16,421 nucleotides of DNA from an uncultured bacterium. Its GTDB lineage: Bacteria > Spirochaetota > Spirochaetia > Sphaerochaetales > Sphaerochaetaceae. The position numbers and the translations under genes were made by a program. Each line of letters starts with the position of its first letter. Position 1 is the stretch's first letter. Shown one piece after another: positions 1-7,282 of this stretch. Under the pieces are notes generated by a model, which ran no database searches, was not told the origin of the DNA, and saw only the letters and a program-made list of their open reading frames with translations. The stretch is taken from contig CAJMOS010000066.1 of the NCBI GenBank assembly GCA_905215015.1, positions 1 to 16,421 of the forward strand. Direction: 5' to 3'.

Positions 1-1
1 G

Positions 2-1231
2 GAGATGTTCTCCTCATACGGCTTCGTGCCCATCGACACGCCGGTGTTGGAATACACCGAGGTATTGCTCGGCAAAGGTGGCGGCGAAACCGACAAGCAG
101 ATCTTCCATTTCAAGGACAATGGCGAGCGGGAGGTCGCCATGCGCTTCGACCTGACCGTGCCATTCGCCCGTTTCATGGCGGCCCATCTGAACGAACTGC
201 CCCTTCCCTTCAAGCGCTTCCATATCGACAAGGTATGGCGTGGCGAGAACCCGCAGAAGGGACGCTTCCGCGAGTTCACCCAATGCGACTTCGATATCGT
301 CGGCGTCGACAACGCCGAAGCCGATTTCGAAATCCTGTCGATAATGGACTCCTCCTTCTCCATGCTCGGCATCCGGGGCTATACCTTCCACATCGCGCAC
401 CGCGGACTGTTCAACGCATTCCTCTCCCATCTTGGCGTCGAGGAGAAGGCGGTAGAGATCCTGCGCGAGGTTGACAAGCTGCGAAAGGTCGGCGCCGCCT
501 CCGTCAAGGAGAGCCTGACCGAAATCACCTCGGACGCGGACAAGGCCGAGGCGGTGATGCGCTTCATCACCAAAGACGACCGGCAGGAAACGTTTTTGGA
601 GACACTGGGGCGGCTTGCCGCGCTTGCCGGCGGGGAAAACGAGCATACCGCCCGCATGCGGAAAATCTACGGATATCTGGAAAGCGCCCATATCGATGGC
701 CACTTCGTCTACGACCCGTCGATCACCCGCGGCCTGGACTATTACACGGGAATCGTCTATGAGACCTTCCTGGATGGGCTGGACCAGTTCGGCTCGGTCT
801 GCAGTGGCGGCCGTTACAACAATCTTGCCAGCCTCTACACCAAGCAGGAACTGCCTGGCGTCGGATCCTCGATTGGCCTGGACCGCCTGATGGCGGCTTT
901 GGGCGAGCTGGACAGCAACATGCTGGGCGACAGCAGGGCTGCCGACGTGCTGGTCATGGTGATGGACGAAGGGCTCAGGCCTTGGTACAACGAGCTCGCG
1001 ACAAAAATGCGCGGCGCGGGGCTCCATGTCGACTTGTATCTCCCCGAGGGAAAGAAGATGGGGGCGCAGTTCAAGTACGCGGAGCTCCAGCATATTCCCT
1101 TCGCCCTCACCTGCGGCAGCAACGAGCATGACGCGGGCAAGGTGACACTGAAAGACCTCCGGAGCCGGGAGACCAGGCAGATGGTCACCCTGGACGAGGC
1201 GGTCAAGACCATCAAGGAAGGCTTGGCGTAA
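2..1231 (+). CDS. hisS: Histidyl-tRNA synthetase, 5' end missing
   Basis: This class II synthetase charges tRNA-His with histidine in the cytoplasm. The reading frame is already open at the first bases (GAG then ATG), and the ATG at 5 is an internal methionine. The usual opening with the PRGTRD-type element, roughly 20 residues, lies outside the window. Numbering from that Met, motif 1 material includes YGFVPIDTPVLE. Motif 2 is near residues 70-97, with R79 and the GRFREFTQCDFD stretch. The histidine-specific motifs are RGLDYYTG (242-249) and SGGRYNN, and motif 3 is GSSIGLDR (287-294). A HGTP anticodon-binding domain follows from about 315 to the end. The stop codon shares one base with the start of the helicase gene (TAATG), so the two are probably cotranscribed and translationally coupled. 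The family assignment is secure; only the start is missing. Confidence 0.97.
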   Translation, partial: EMFSSYGFVPIDTPVLEYTEVLLGKGGGETDKQIFHFKDNGEREVAMRFDLTVPFARFMAAHLNELPLPFKRFHIDKVWRGENPQKGRFREFTQCDFDIVGVDNAEADFEILSIMDSSFSMLGIRGYTFHIAHRGLFNAFLSHLGVEEKAVEILREVDKLRKVGAASVKESLTEITSDADKAEAVMRFITKDDRQETFLETLGRLAALAGGENEHTARMRKIYGYLESAHIDGHFVYDPSITRGLDYYTGIVYETFLDGLDQFGSVCSGGRYNNLASLYTKQELPGVGSSIGLDRLMAALGELDSNMLGDSRAADVLVMVMDEGLRPWYNELATKMRGAGLHVDLYLPEGKKMGAQFKYAELQHIPFALTCGSNEHDAGKVTLKDLRSRETRQMVTLDEAVKTIKEGLA

Positions 1232-3744
1232 TGGATTTCAAGAGCCTTCCCGTTTGGCAGCATCGTCAGGAAATCCTTGATGGCCTCGCGGGCCATCAGG
1301 TGATTGTCGTCGAAAGCCCGACAGGCAGCGGCAAGACCACCCAGCTTCCCCTGATCCTCAAGGATGCCGGGTATGCCGATGCCCTGTCGATCGGCATCAC
1401 GCAGCCCAGACGCATCGCGACGTTGAGCGTCTGCGACTTCATCAAGCGGCAGCTCGGCGACCAAGAGGGTTCCTACGTCGGCTACAAGATGCGCTTTTCC
1501 GACACGACGACTCCCTCCACCCGCGTCAAGATCATGACCGACGGCATCCTTCTGCAGGAGCTGAAGGCAGATCCGCTCCTGAAATCCTACAGCGTGATTG
1601 TCGTCGACGAAGCGCACGAGCGGTCCCTGAACATCGATTTCATCCTCGGCTTGCTGAAAGGCGTGCTTTCCCAGCGCGAGGACTTCAAGGTGATCATCAG
1701 CTCCGCCACCATCAACACCAAGGCCTTCTCCCATTTCTTCGACGACTGCCCGGTGGTCAGCATCCAGAGCCAGGTCTACCCGGTCAAGATCTTCTACCAG
1801 CCGGTCAATCCCTTCGACACGGAGAAGATGAACGAAACGATCTGGAGGATCGTCAAGAGCCGCAAGGGCAAGGGGGATATCCTGATTTTCCAGCCCGGCG
1901 AGTTCGATATCACCCGTACCGTCTCCAACCTGCTTGAGCATGACCCGAACGAGGAGCTGGTCATCTACCCGCTCTATGCCCGGCTCAGCAAGGAGCAGCA
2001 GGAGGCTGTCTTCACCCCCACTCCTGCCGGCAAGACCAAGGTGGTCGTCGCGACCAATATCGCCGAGACCTCAATCACCATCGACGGCATCACCACCGTC
2101 ATCGACTCCGGCATCGCCAAGATCAATTTCTACAACCAGAAGAACTTCACCAGCGCGCTGGAGCCCCTTCCCATTTCCAAGAGCAGCGCCGAGCAGCGCA
2201 AGGGACGGGCAGGCCGCACCAGGGCAGGCGTCTGCTACCGCCTGTACGGGGAAAAGGATTTCGAGAGCCGTTTCTCTTTCACCACCGAGGAAATCCTCCG
2301 CACCGACCTGAGCGAGGTGGTGCTCCGGATGAGCGACTTGGGAATCTACGATTACGAACACTTTCCCTTCATCACCCGTCCGAAAAACAGCGCGGTCCAG
2401 AGCGCCGAGGCGACGCTCCGCTTCATCGGCGCGATCGACGCGACCCGCCATCTGACCAATGTGGGGGAGCTGATGTGCAAGTTCCCGTTGCTCCCCCGTC
2501 ATTCACGGGTGATTGTCGAGAGCCTGCTCCGCTACCCTGACGTCCTGGAGCAAGTCTTGGTCGCCGTCGCATTCCTTTCCTGCAAGACGCCTTTCCTGTT
2601 CCCCCCGGACGAGGAAGAACAGGCCCGCGCCGCCCAGAGATCGTTCAGCGACGCGAAATATGGGGATTTCGTCACGTTCCTGCATGTCTACGAACGGTAT
2701 CTGAAGGCCGGGGATACCATGGAAAAGAAACAGGCGTTCTGCCATCAGTATTACCTGGACTACCAATGCATGCAGGAGATTGTCCATGTGACCGAGCAAC
2801 TGGGGGACATCTGCGGGGAAATCGGCTTCCCTCTTTCCCACTCGGGCACTCCGAAGGAATACCTGATCTGCATCGCCAGCGGGCTGTCCCAGTACATCTG
2901 CATCAAGAGTGAACGGAACGTCTACCAGTCGCTGACCGCAGGCCAGATCTTCATCCATCCGGGTTCCGCGTATTTCCGCATTCTTCCGAAGTTCATCATC
3001 GCCGGCGAAATCGTCGAGACCAGCCGCATGTATGCACGCTCGGTCAGTCCTTTGGAGGAATCGTGGCTGGACGAGATCCAGCCCGGGCTTGCCAAGCAGT
3101 TGACCGCCATGGTCCGCGGCAAGAAGGACGACGACGCCTATTACCAGGATGGCACGAGAAAGGCCCACATGCCGGTCGAAGGGGACTACCGCAAGGGCAA
3201 CGAAGTCATGACCATCTACCGCCACAAGTTCGAGACGGTCAGTACGAGCGGCAAGAAGAGCATGCAGCTGGTGGTCATCCCTGCCGGAGAGCTTCCCTAT
3301 CTCGCCCAACAGCACAAGAAGGCCACCAAGCGGGCAAAGAACTTCCCCGCGACCCTCCAGGTCGGAGCATATTATGTCGAATACCCGAGCAAGTTCTATA
3401 CCTTGCTCGACCTGGACGGAAAGCTTCCGCTCCACTCGGTCATCAACGATTCTGTGCCGAAGGGAACCTTCACTATCGACCAGGCGGAAGCGCTGGTGGC
3501 CAAGCTCGGCTGCCTGCTTCAGTTTGTCAAGAACTACAAGGACCGCAAGGTGCTCTGCTTCATCCAGCTCGAGGGCAGCGGGGACTCCTTCCGCTTCACC
3601 CAGAGCAGGGATTTCGGAGAGGCGCTGGACACCTCCCTCTTCTACCTGGGCGAACTGATCGACAGGCTGACGGATCGAGGAGACGCAGCCACCATCCGTA
3701 TCGCCAAGAAGGCACAGCAACGGCTGTTGAAGCTGGCAGACTGA
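1231..3744 (+). CDS. hrpA: DEAH-box ATP-dependent helicase, HrpA type
   Basis: An 837-residue superfamily 2 helicase, probably acting on RNA or ribonucleoprotein. Visible motifs: Walker A PTGSGKT (30-36), motif Ia TQPRR, DEAH (126-129), SAT (158-160), motif V TNIAETSIT (275-283) and motif VI QRKGRAGR (322-329). After the RecA pair come a winged-helix/HA2 ratchet region (about 370-520) and an OB-fold region containing the YARSVSPLEESWLDEI stretch. Motif V and the OB fold fit HrpA/DHX better than HrpB. The protein is much shorter than proteobacterial HrpA (about 1300 residues), and its last 150 or so residues match nothing I can name. The start ATG overlaps the hisS stop by one base, which favours this start and coupled translation. 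The gene ends just before a strong terminator. The molecular target cannot be read from the sequence. Confidence 0.88.
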   Translation: MDFKSLPVWQHRQEILDGLAGHQVIVVESPTGSGKTTQLPLILKDAGYADALSIGITQPRRIATLSVCDFIKRQLGDQEGSYVGYKMRFSDTTTPSTRVKIMTDGILLQELKADPLLKSYSVIVVDEAHERSLNIDFILGLLKGVLSQREDFKVIISSATINTKAFSHFFDDCPVVSIQSQVYPVKIFYQPVNPFDTEKMNETIWRIVKSRKGKGDILIFQPGEFDITRTVSNLLEHDPNEELVIYPLYARLSKEQQEAVFTPTPAGKTKVVVATNIAETSITIDGITTVIDSGIAKINFYNQKNFTSALEPLPISKSSAEQRKGRAGRTRAGVCYRLYGEKDFESRFSFTTEEILRTDLSEVVLRMSDLGIYDYEHFPFITRPKNSAVQSAEATLRFIGAIDATRHLTNVGELMCKFPLLPRHSRVIVESLLRYPDVLEQVLVAVAFLSCKTPFLFPPDEEEQARAAQRSFSDAKYGDFVTFLHVYERYLKAGDTMEKKQAFCHQYYLDYQCMQEIVHVTEQLGDICGEIGFPLSHSGTPKEYLICIASGLSQYICIKSERNVYQSLTAGQIFIHPGSAYFRILPKFIIAGEIVETSRMYARSVSPLEESWLDEIQPGLAKQLTAMVRGKKDDDAYYQDGTRKAHMPVEGDYRKGNEVMTIYRHKFETVSTSGKKSMQLVVIPAGELPYLAQQHKKATKRAKNFPATLQVGAYYVEYPSKFYTLLDLDGKLPLHSVINDSVPKGTFTIDQAEALVAKLGCLLQFVKNYKDRKVLCFIQLEGSGDSFRFTQSRDFGEALDTSLFYLGELIDRLTDRGDAATIRIAKKAQQRLLKLAD

Positions 3745-3751
3745 TGTCTTG

Positions 3752-3780
3752 AGCCGCCCCGCGAGGGGCGGTTCTGTGTT
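3752..3780 (+). terminator. Intrinsic terminator of hisS-hrpA
   Basis: A nine-pair stem (3752-3760 with 3765-3773, seven of the pairs G-C, closing on a GCGA tetraloop at 3761-3764) begins eight bases after the helicase stop. It is followed by the T-rich run TTCTGTGTTT. On the other strand the flank is not T-rich, so it probably works mainly for the plus-strand genes, separating them from convergent aroB. Confidence 0.85.
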
Positions 3781-4842
3781 TCAGGCGTACTGCTGGATGA
3801 CCAAATGCTGGATCAGCGTTTCCGCCAGCGGCATCAGCAGGCAGGATCCTTGCTTCTCCGGGATGACGAAACGGACCTTGCCGTCCACCTTCTTCTTGTC
3901 ATGGGCGATATGCTCGCGGAATTCCAGCCACTCGCCCCGTCCGATGCGGTAACCGGTGTCGTAGCCGTAGAGCTTGAAGAGCTTGATGCCACTTTCGGCG
4001 AAACCTTTGTCGCAGACGCCCGTCTCCATGCCGGCTTCCAGGGCCTTGCAGGTCCCCCAGGCGACGCACTCGCCGTGGCTGAAGGTGCCGAAATGGCTGA
4101 TCGACTCCAGCGCATGGCCGAACGTATGGCCCAGGTTCAGCATCTGCCGGATTCCCTTCGTCTCGGTCGGGTCCTGTTCCAGATAGAAGCGCTTGACGGC
4201 CAGGGAAAGCTCCAGCATGGTCTCCACGACTTGCTGGTCGCGCTTCAGGATCTCGGTGCGGTGCGCCAACAGGAACTTGTACAACTCGGTATCGGGGCTG
4301 AGCAGGGCATGCTTCAGGATCTCCCCCATGCCGTTGTGGTATTCCTTGTCGGGCAACGTACGGAGCGTGTCGGTGCAGACCAGCACCTCGTCGGCAGGAT
4401 AGAAGCTGCCAATCAGGTTCTTGTTGCCTTGGAAGTCGATGGCGGTCTTGCCTCCAAGGGTTGCGTCGCACATGCACAAGAGCGTGGTGGGCACCAAGGT
4501 CAGATGGCAACCGCGCATGTACAGCGACGCGGCCAGGGCAGCCATGTCGCAGACCACTCCCCCTCCGAAGCCGATAAAACGGCTGTCACGCGCCATTCCA
4601 TAATCGGCGGCGCTGCCCATGATCCTCAGCAGGCTGTTGATGTTTTTGTTCGTCTCGCCGCTTTCCAGCACGATATTGTTCGGCGGAAGTTGCTTGAAGA
4701 ACTTGGCGGTATGGGTGTCGAACACCCACATCACGTTACGCCCATATTCCCCAAGGTGTTGGGAAAGATCCTGCAACCCCCGCGCGATCAGGACGGTGGT
4801 CGTTTTTCCCCCGGCCAGCGTCGTTTTCCAAAGTTCGTCCAT
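3781..4842 (-). CDS. aroB: 3-dehydroquinate synthase
   Basis: The NAD-dependent, metal-requiring enzyme that converts DAHP to 3-dehydroquinate, the second step of the shikimate pathway, in the cytoplasm. The 353-residue length is normal. The nucleotide-binding motif is GFGGGVVCDMAA (91-102), followed by the VPTTLL loop (117-122) and the GGKTAID phosphate-binding segment (130-136). E174 with K177 lie in GMGEILKHA, H239 in NLGHTFGHA and H256 in the HGE triad. E174, H239 and H256 are the expected metal ligands. The GGGV motif carries Cys where many homologues have Gly (VVCD for VIGD). The start at 4842 has AAGGAG only two bases upstream, closer than usual, but no better in-frame start exists. 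It stands alone between convergent hrpA and the divergent desulfurase operon. Confidence 0.95.
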   Translation of the reverse strand: MDELWKTTLAGGKTTTVLIARGLQDLSQHLGEYGRNVMWVFDTHTAKFFKQLPPNNIVLESGETNKNINSLLRIMGSAADYGMARDSRFIGFGGGVVCDMAALAASLYMRGCHLTLVPTTLLCMCDATLGGKTAIDFQGNKNLIGSFYPADEVLVCTDTLRTLPDKEYHNGMGEILKHALLSPDTELYKFLLAHRTEILKRDQQVVETMLELSLAVKRFYLEQDPTETKGIRQMLNLGHTFGHALESISHFGTFSHGECVAWGTCKALEAGMETGVCDKGFAESGIKLFKLYGYDTGYRIGRGEWLEFREHIAHDKKKVDGKVRFVIPEKQGSCLLMPLAETLIQHLVIQQYA

Positions 4843-4943
4843 AGCTCCTTATTTTTTACCAGTTTACGCCATCTGTTACAAGCGAAGGCTCCGTGTCCTT
4901 GCTTATTTTGCCGTTATTGGGTACATATTCAGAGCAGGTATCT
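4843..4943. promoter_or_regulatory. Divergent intergenic region, aroB and desulfurase operon
   Basis: This AT-rich gap between divergent genes must hold both promoters. For the plus strand, TTGCTT (4899-4904) and TACATA (4922-4927) are 17 bases apart; the -10 match is weak, and CATATT at 4924 is an alternative. Either would place transcription start downstream of a GTG at 4893, supporting the ATG at 4944. On the minus strand TTGTAA (4881-4876) and TAAAAA (4858-4853) are also 17 apart, but that -10 is so close to aroB that the transcript would lose its ribosome-binding site. I therefore leave the aroB promoter unassigned. Confidence 0.35.
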
Positions 4944-6077
4944 ATGGCCTATTTCGATAACGCAGCAACAACTAGGATCAGTGACGCCGCCCTCGACGCC
5001 TATAACCGCGCCTCCACCACTTGGTGGGGGAATCCTTCGTCCCTCCACAAGGAGGGACTGAAAGCAAGAAAGAGGCTGGAGGAAGACCGTTCGGAAATCG
5101 CCCGGCTGTTGCATGTGGCGCCATCCACGCTCACCTTCACAAGCTGCGCCACGGAAAGCGACGCCATCATTCTGGAAAGCTATCTTTGGGCCCAGCAGCC
5201 TGGGGATATCGTCATCCCGGCCATCGAGCATAGCGCCGTCACCGGTTACGCCAGGCTCCTGAAGCGATTGGGATGGAATGTCATCACCGTCGACGCCCCT
5301 GGCGGCTTTCTGGACCCGAAGGAAATCGCAGGCGTGCTGACCGAGCGGACGAGACTGGTCTGCTGCATGCTGGTCAACAACGTGGTCGGCACCATCCAGC
5401 CGGTGAAGGAAATCGTCCAGGTGGTCCGGAAGCAGGAGCGACAGATCGGACGCAGGATCCATGTCCACACCGACGCCACCCAGGCGCTGGGGAAAATCCC
5501 CATGGACCTGGTTGGGCTCGGCGTCGATAGCGCCGCCTTCAGCGCCCACAAGCTCCACGGTCCCAAGGGTGTCGGGCTTCTGTACAACAGGGACGCCGGC
5601 ATCATCGCCCTGAGCCGTGGCGGCGAACAGGAAAAGGCGCTCAGGCCGGGGACGGAGAACCTGCCTGGCATCGAGGCGATGACGGTCGCCATCGCCGACG
5701 CGGTGGAGAACCTGGAAAGCCACGCCGCCACCTATCGGGCCTTGAACGCGATTGTCAGGCAACGTCTCGCATCCTGCCCGCATATCCGGTTCGTGACCCC
5801 CGAGGAGCACTCCTCGCCGGCCATTCTCACGATCAGCAACGACAAGCTTCCGAGCGAAGTGCTGACCCGGATGCTCTACGACAGGGACTACTGCGTTTCC
5901 TCGGGATCCGCCTGCTCCAACAATGCCAAGGGCCACCAGGGATCGATCCTGATGGCGATGCGGCAGGATTCCTCCACCGCCAAAGGGGCGATCCGGATTT
6001 CGTTTGGAACCGACAATACCACGGAGGAGGTGGAAGGCCTCTGTGACACGCTTCTCTCCATCCTGGGAGGTGCATGA
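4944..6077 (+). CDS. Cysteine desulfurase (NifS/IscS family, class V aminotransferase)
   Basis: A PLP enzyme that removes sulfur from L-cysteine and holds it as an enzyme persulfide for transfer. The 377-residue protein opens with AYFDNAATT, the standard family start. It has HTDATQALGK (PLP-binding Asp region), the PLP lysine K203 in SAHKLHGPKGVG, and the catalytic C324 in SSGSACSNN. The frame stays open upstream to a GTG at 4893. The ATG at 4944, preceded by GCAGGT, is preferred because it matches the family start and lies after the likely promoter. Its stop overlaps the thiI start. The same pairing occurs in Bacillus subtilis (nifZ-thiI), where the desulfurase feeds ThiI directly. Here it may also supply sulfur for the Fe-S proteins encoded downstream, which is inference. 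Confidence 0.93.
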   Translation: MAYFDNAATTRISDAALDAYNRASTTWWGNPSSLHKEGLKARKRLEEDRSEIARLLHVAPSTLTFTSCATESDAIILESYLWAQQPGDIVIPAIEHSAVTGYARLLKRLGWNVITVDAPGGFLDPKEIAGVLTERTRLVCCMLVNNVVGTIQPVKEIVQVVRKQERQIGRRIHVHTDATQALGKIPMDLVGLGVDSAAFSAHKLHGPKGVGLLYNRDAGIIALSRGGEQEKALRPGTENLPGIEAMTVAIADAVENLESHAATYRALNAIVRQRLASCPHIRFVTPEEHSSPAILTISNDKLPSEVLTRMLYDRDYCVSSGSACSNNAKGHQGSILMAMRQDSSTAKGAIRISFGTDNTTEEVEGLCDTLLSILGGA

Positions 6078-7282
6078 TGGACAACTACACGTCAGTACTC
6101 GTCCGTATGGGCGAGATTTCCCTGAAAGGGCTGAACCGCGGCTTCTTCGAGAAGCGGCTCAAGCAGAACATCAAGAGCAAGCTGAAACCCTACCATAGCG
6201 AGGAACACAAGCAGAAGGGACGCCTGTACTTCGACATCACCAACGAGTGCCCCGAAGACATCATGGATATGGCCTTCCGCACCACCTTCGGCGTGGTCGG
6301 CTACTCCAAATGCCTTTCCTGCGAGAAGGACTGGGATGCGATCGTCGAGACCGCCAGGAAGGTGATCGCCCAACCTCCGTTCGACGCCGGGACGGGAACC
6401 TTCAAGGTCGAGGCGAGACGGGCCGACAAGCTCTTCCCGATGCTCAGCTACGACATCGAGAGCAAGCTCGGTGGCGTCGTGCTTTCCACCTACCCGGAGA
6501 TGAAGGTGGATGTCCATCATCCCCAGCTCAGGCTCTTTTGCGAGATCCGCGACAGAGCCTATGTGTACGCATCTCCGCAACCGGGCCCGGACGGGCTTCC
6601 CTGCACCACGGCGGGCAAGGCGATGCTGCTGCTTTCCGGCGGCATCGACAGTCCTGTCGCCTGCTACAAGATGGCGGGCCGCGGCCTGAAGATGGAAGCG
6701 GTGTATTTCCATGCCTACCCGTATACCAGCCAGGAAGCGCTGGACAAGGTGAAGAAGCTCGCAAGCATCCTCGCCCCATACAACCAGGGCATGCGGCTCC
6801 ATGTCGTGTCGTTCACCGAACAGCAACTCTGGATCAGGGACCACGCGCCCGAGGACGAGACCACGCTGATGTTCCGGGCGGCGATGATGAAGGTGGGCAA
6901 CATGCTTGCCGAGAAAGAAGACGCGTCTGCCATCGTCACCGGCGAGGCCCTCAGCCAGGTGGCCAGCCAGACGCTGGACTCCATGTCCTTCTCTGACAGC
7001 ATGAGCGACCGGCTGGTCCTCAGGCCATTGGTAGGCATGTCCAAGGGAGAGATCATGGACCTTGCCAAGAAGATCGGCACCTACGAGACCTCGATTCTCC
7101 CGTACGAGGACTGTTGCGTGGTCTTCAGCCCGAAGCATCCGTTGGTGCACCCGGACAAGCAGACCGTGACCCGGCATTTCGTCGACCTGCAGATGGACGG
7201 GCTGCTCCAGAAAGCAGTCCAGGAGACCATCGCCATCGATTTCAACGTACACGGTACGGAACTGAAGGAAGCAGAAACGTGA
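6074..7282 (+). CDS. thiI: tRNA 4-thiouridine synthase ThiI, no rhodanese domain
   Basis: Adenylates and thiolates uridine 8 of tRNA; in some bacteria it also supplies thiazole sulfur. The 402 residues comprise an N-terminal ferredoxin-like/THUMP RNA-binding part (about 1-170) and a PP-loop ATPase with SGGIDSP (188-194). A pair of cysteines, C347-C348 in YEDCCVVFSPKHP, matches the conserved Cys that corresponds to E. coli C344. The protein ends soon after that, so the C-terminal rhodanese domain of the enterobacterial form is absent. Sulfur is presumably delivered straight from the upstream desulfurase. Two tandem ATGs are possible starts: 6074 overlaps the previous stop (ATGA), while 6077 has better spacing (6 bases) from GGGAGG. 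Its own stop overlaps the next gene's GTG start. Confidence 0.94.
   Translation: MMDNYTSVLVRMGEISLKGLNRGFFEKRLKQNIKSKLKPYHSEEHKQKGRLYFDITNECPEDIMDMAFRTTFGVVGYSKCLSCEKDWDAIVETARKVIAQPPFDAGTGTFKVEARRADKLFPMLSYDIESKLGGVVLSTYPEMKVDVHHPQLRLFCEIRDRAYVYASPQPGPDGLPCTTAGKAMLLLSGGIDSPVACYKMAGRGLKMEAVYFHAYPYTSQEALDKVKKLASILAPYNQGMRLHVVSFTEQQLWIRDHAPEDETTLMFRAAMMKVGNMLAEKEDASAIVTGEALSQVASQTLDSMSFSDSMSDRLVLRPLVGMSKGEIMDLAKKIGTYETSILPYEDCCVVFSPKHPLVHPDKQTVTRHFVDLQMDGLLQKAVQETIAIDFNVHGTELKEAET

Noticed and set aside
4853..4881. TTGTAA-17-TAAAAA as the aroB promoter on the minus strand
   Set aside because: Transcription would begin inside the aroB ribosome-binding site, leaving an essentially leaderless message, so the match is probably chance.
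4893..4943. A GTG-started N-terminal extension of the cysteine desulfurase
   Set aside because: It would lie upstream of or inside the likely promoter, has no ribosome-binding site, and family proteins begin at the AYFDNAATT segment.
7114..7278. An ATG-started extension of the activase protein inside thiI
   Set aside because: The extra 55 residues are an out-of-frame reading of conserved thiI sequence, whereas GTG 7279 has a good ribosome-binding site and gives the normal ASKHA N-terminus.
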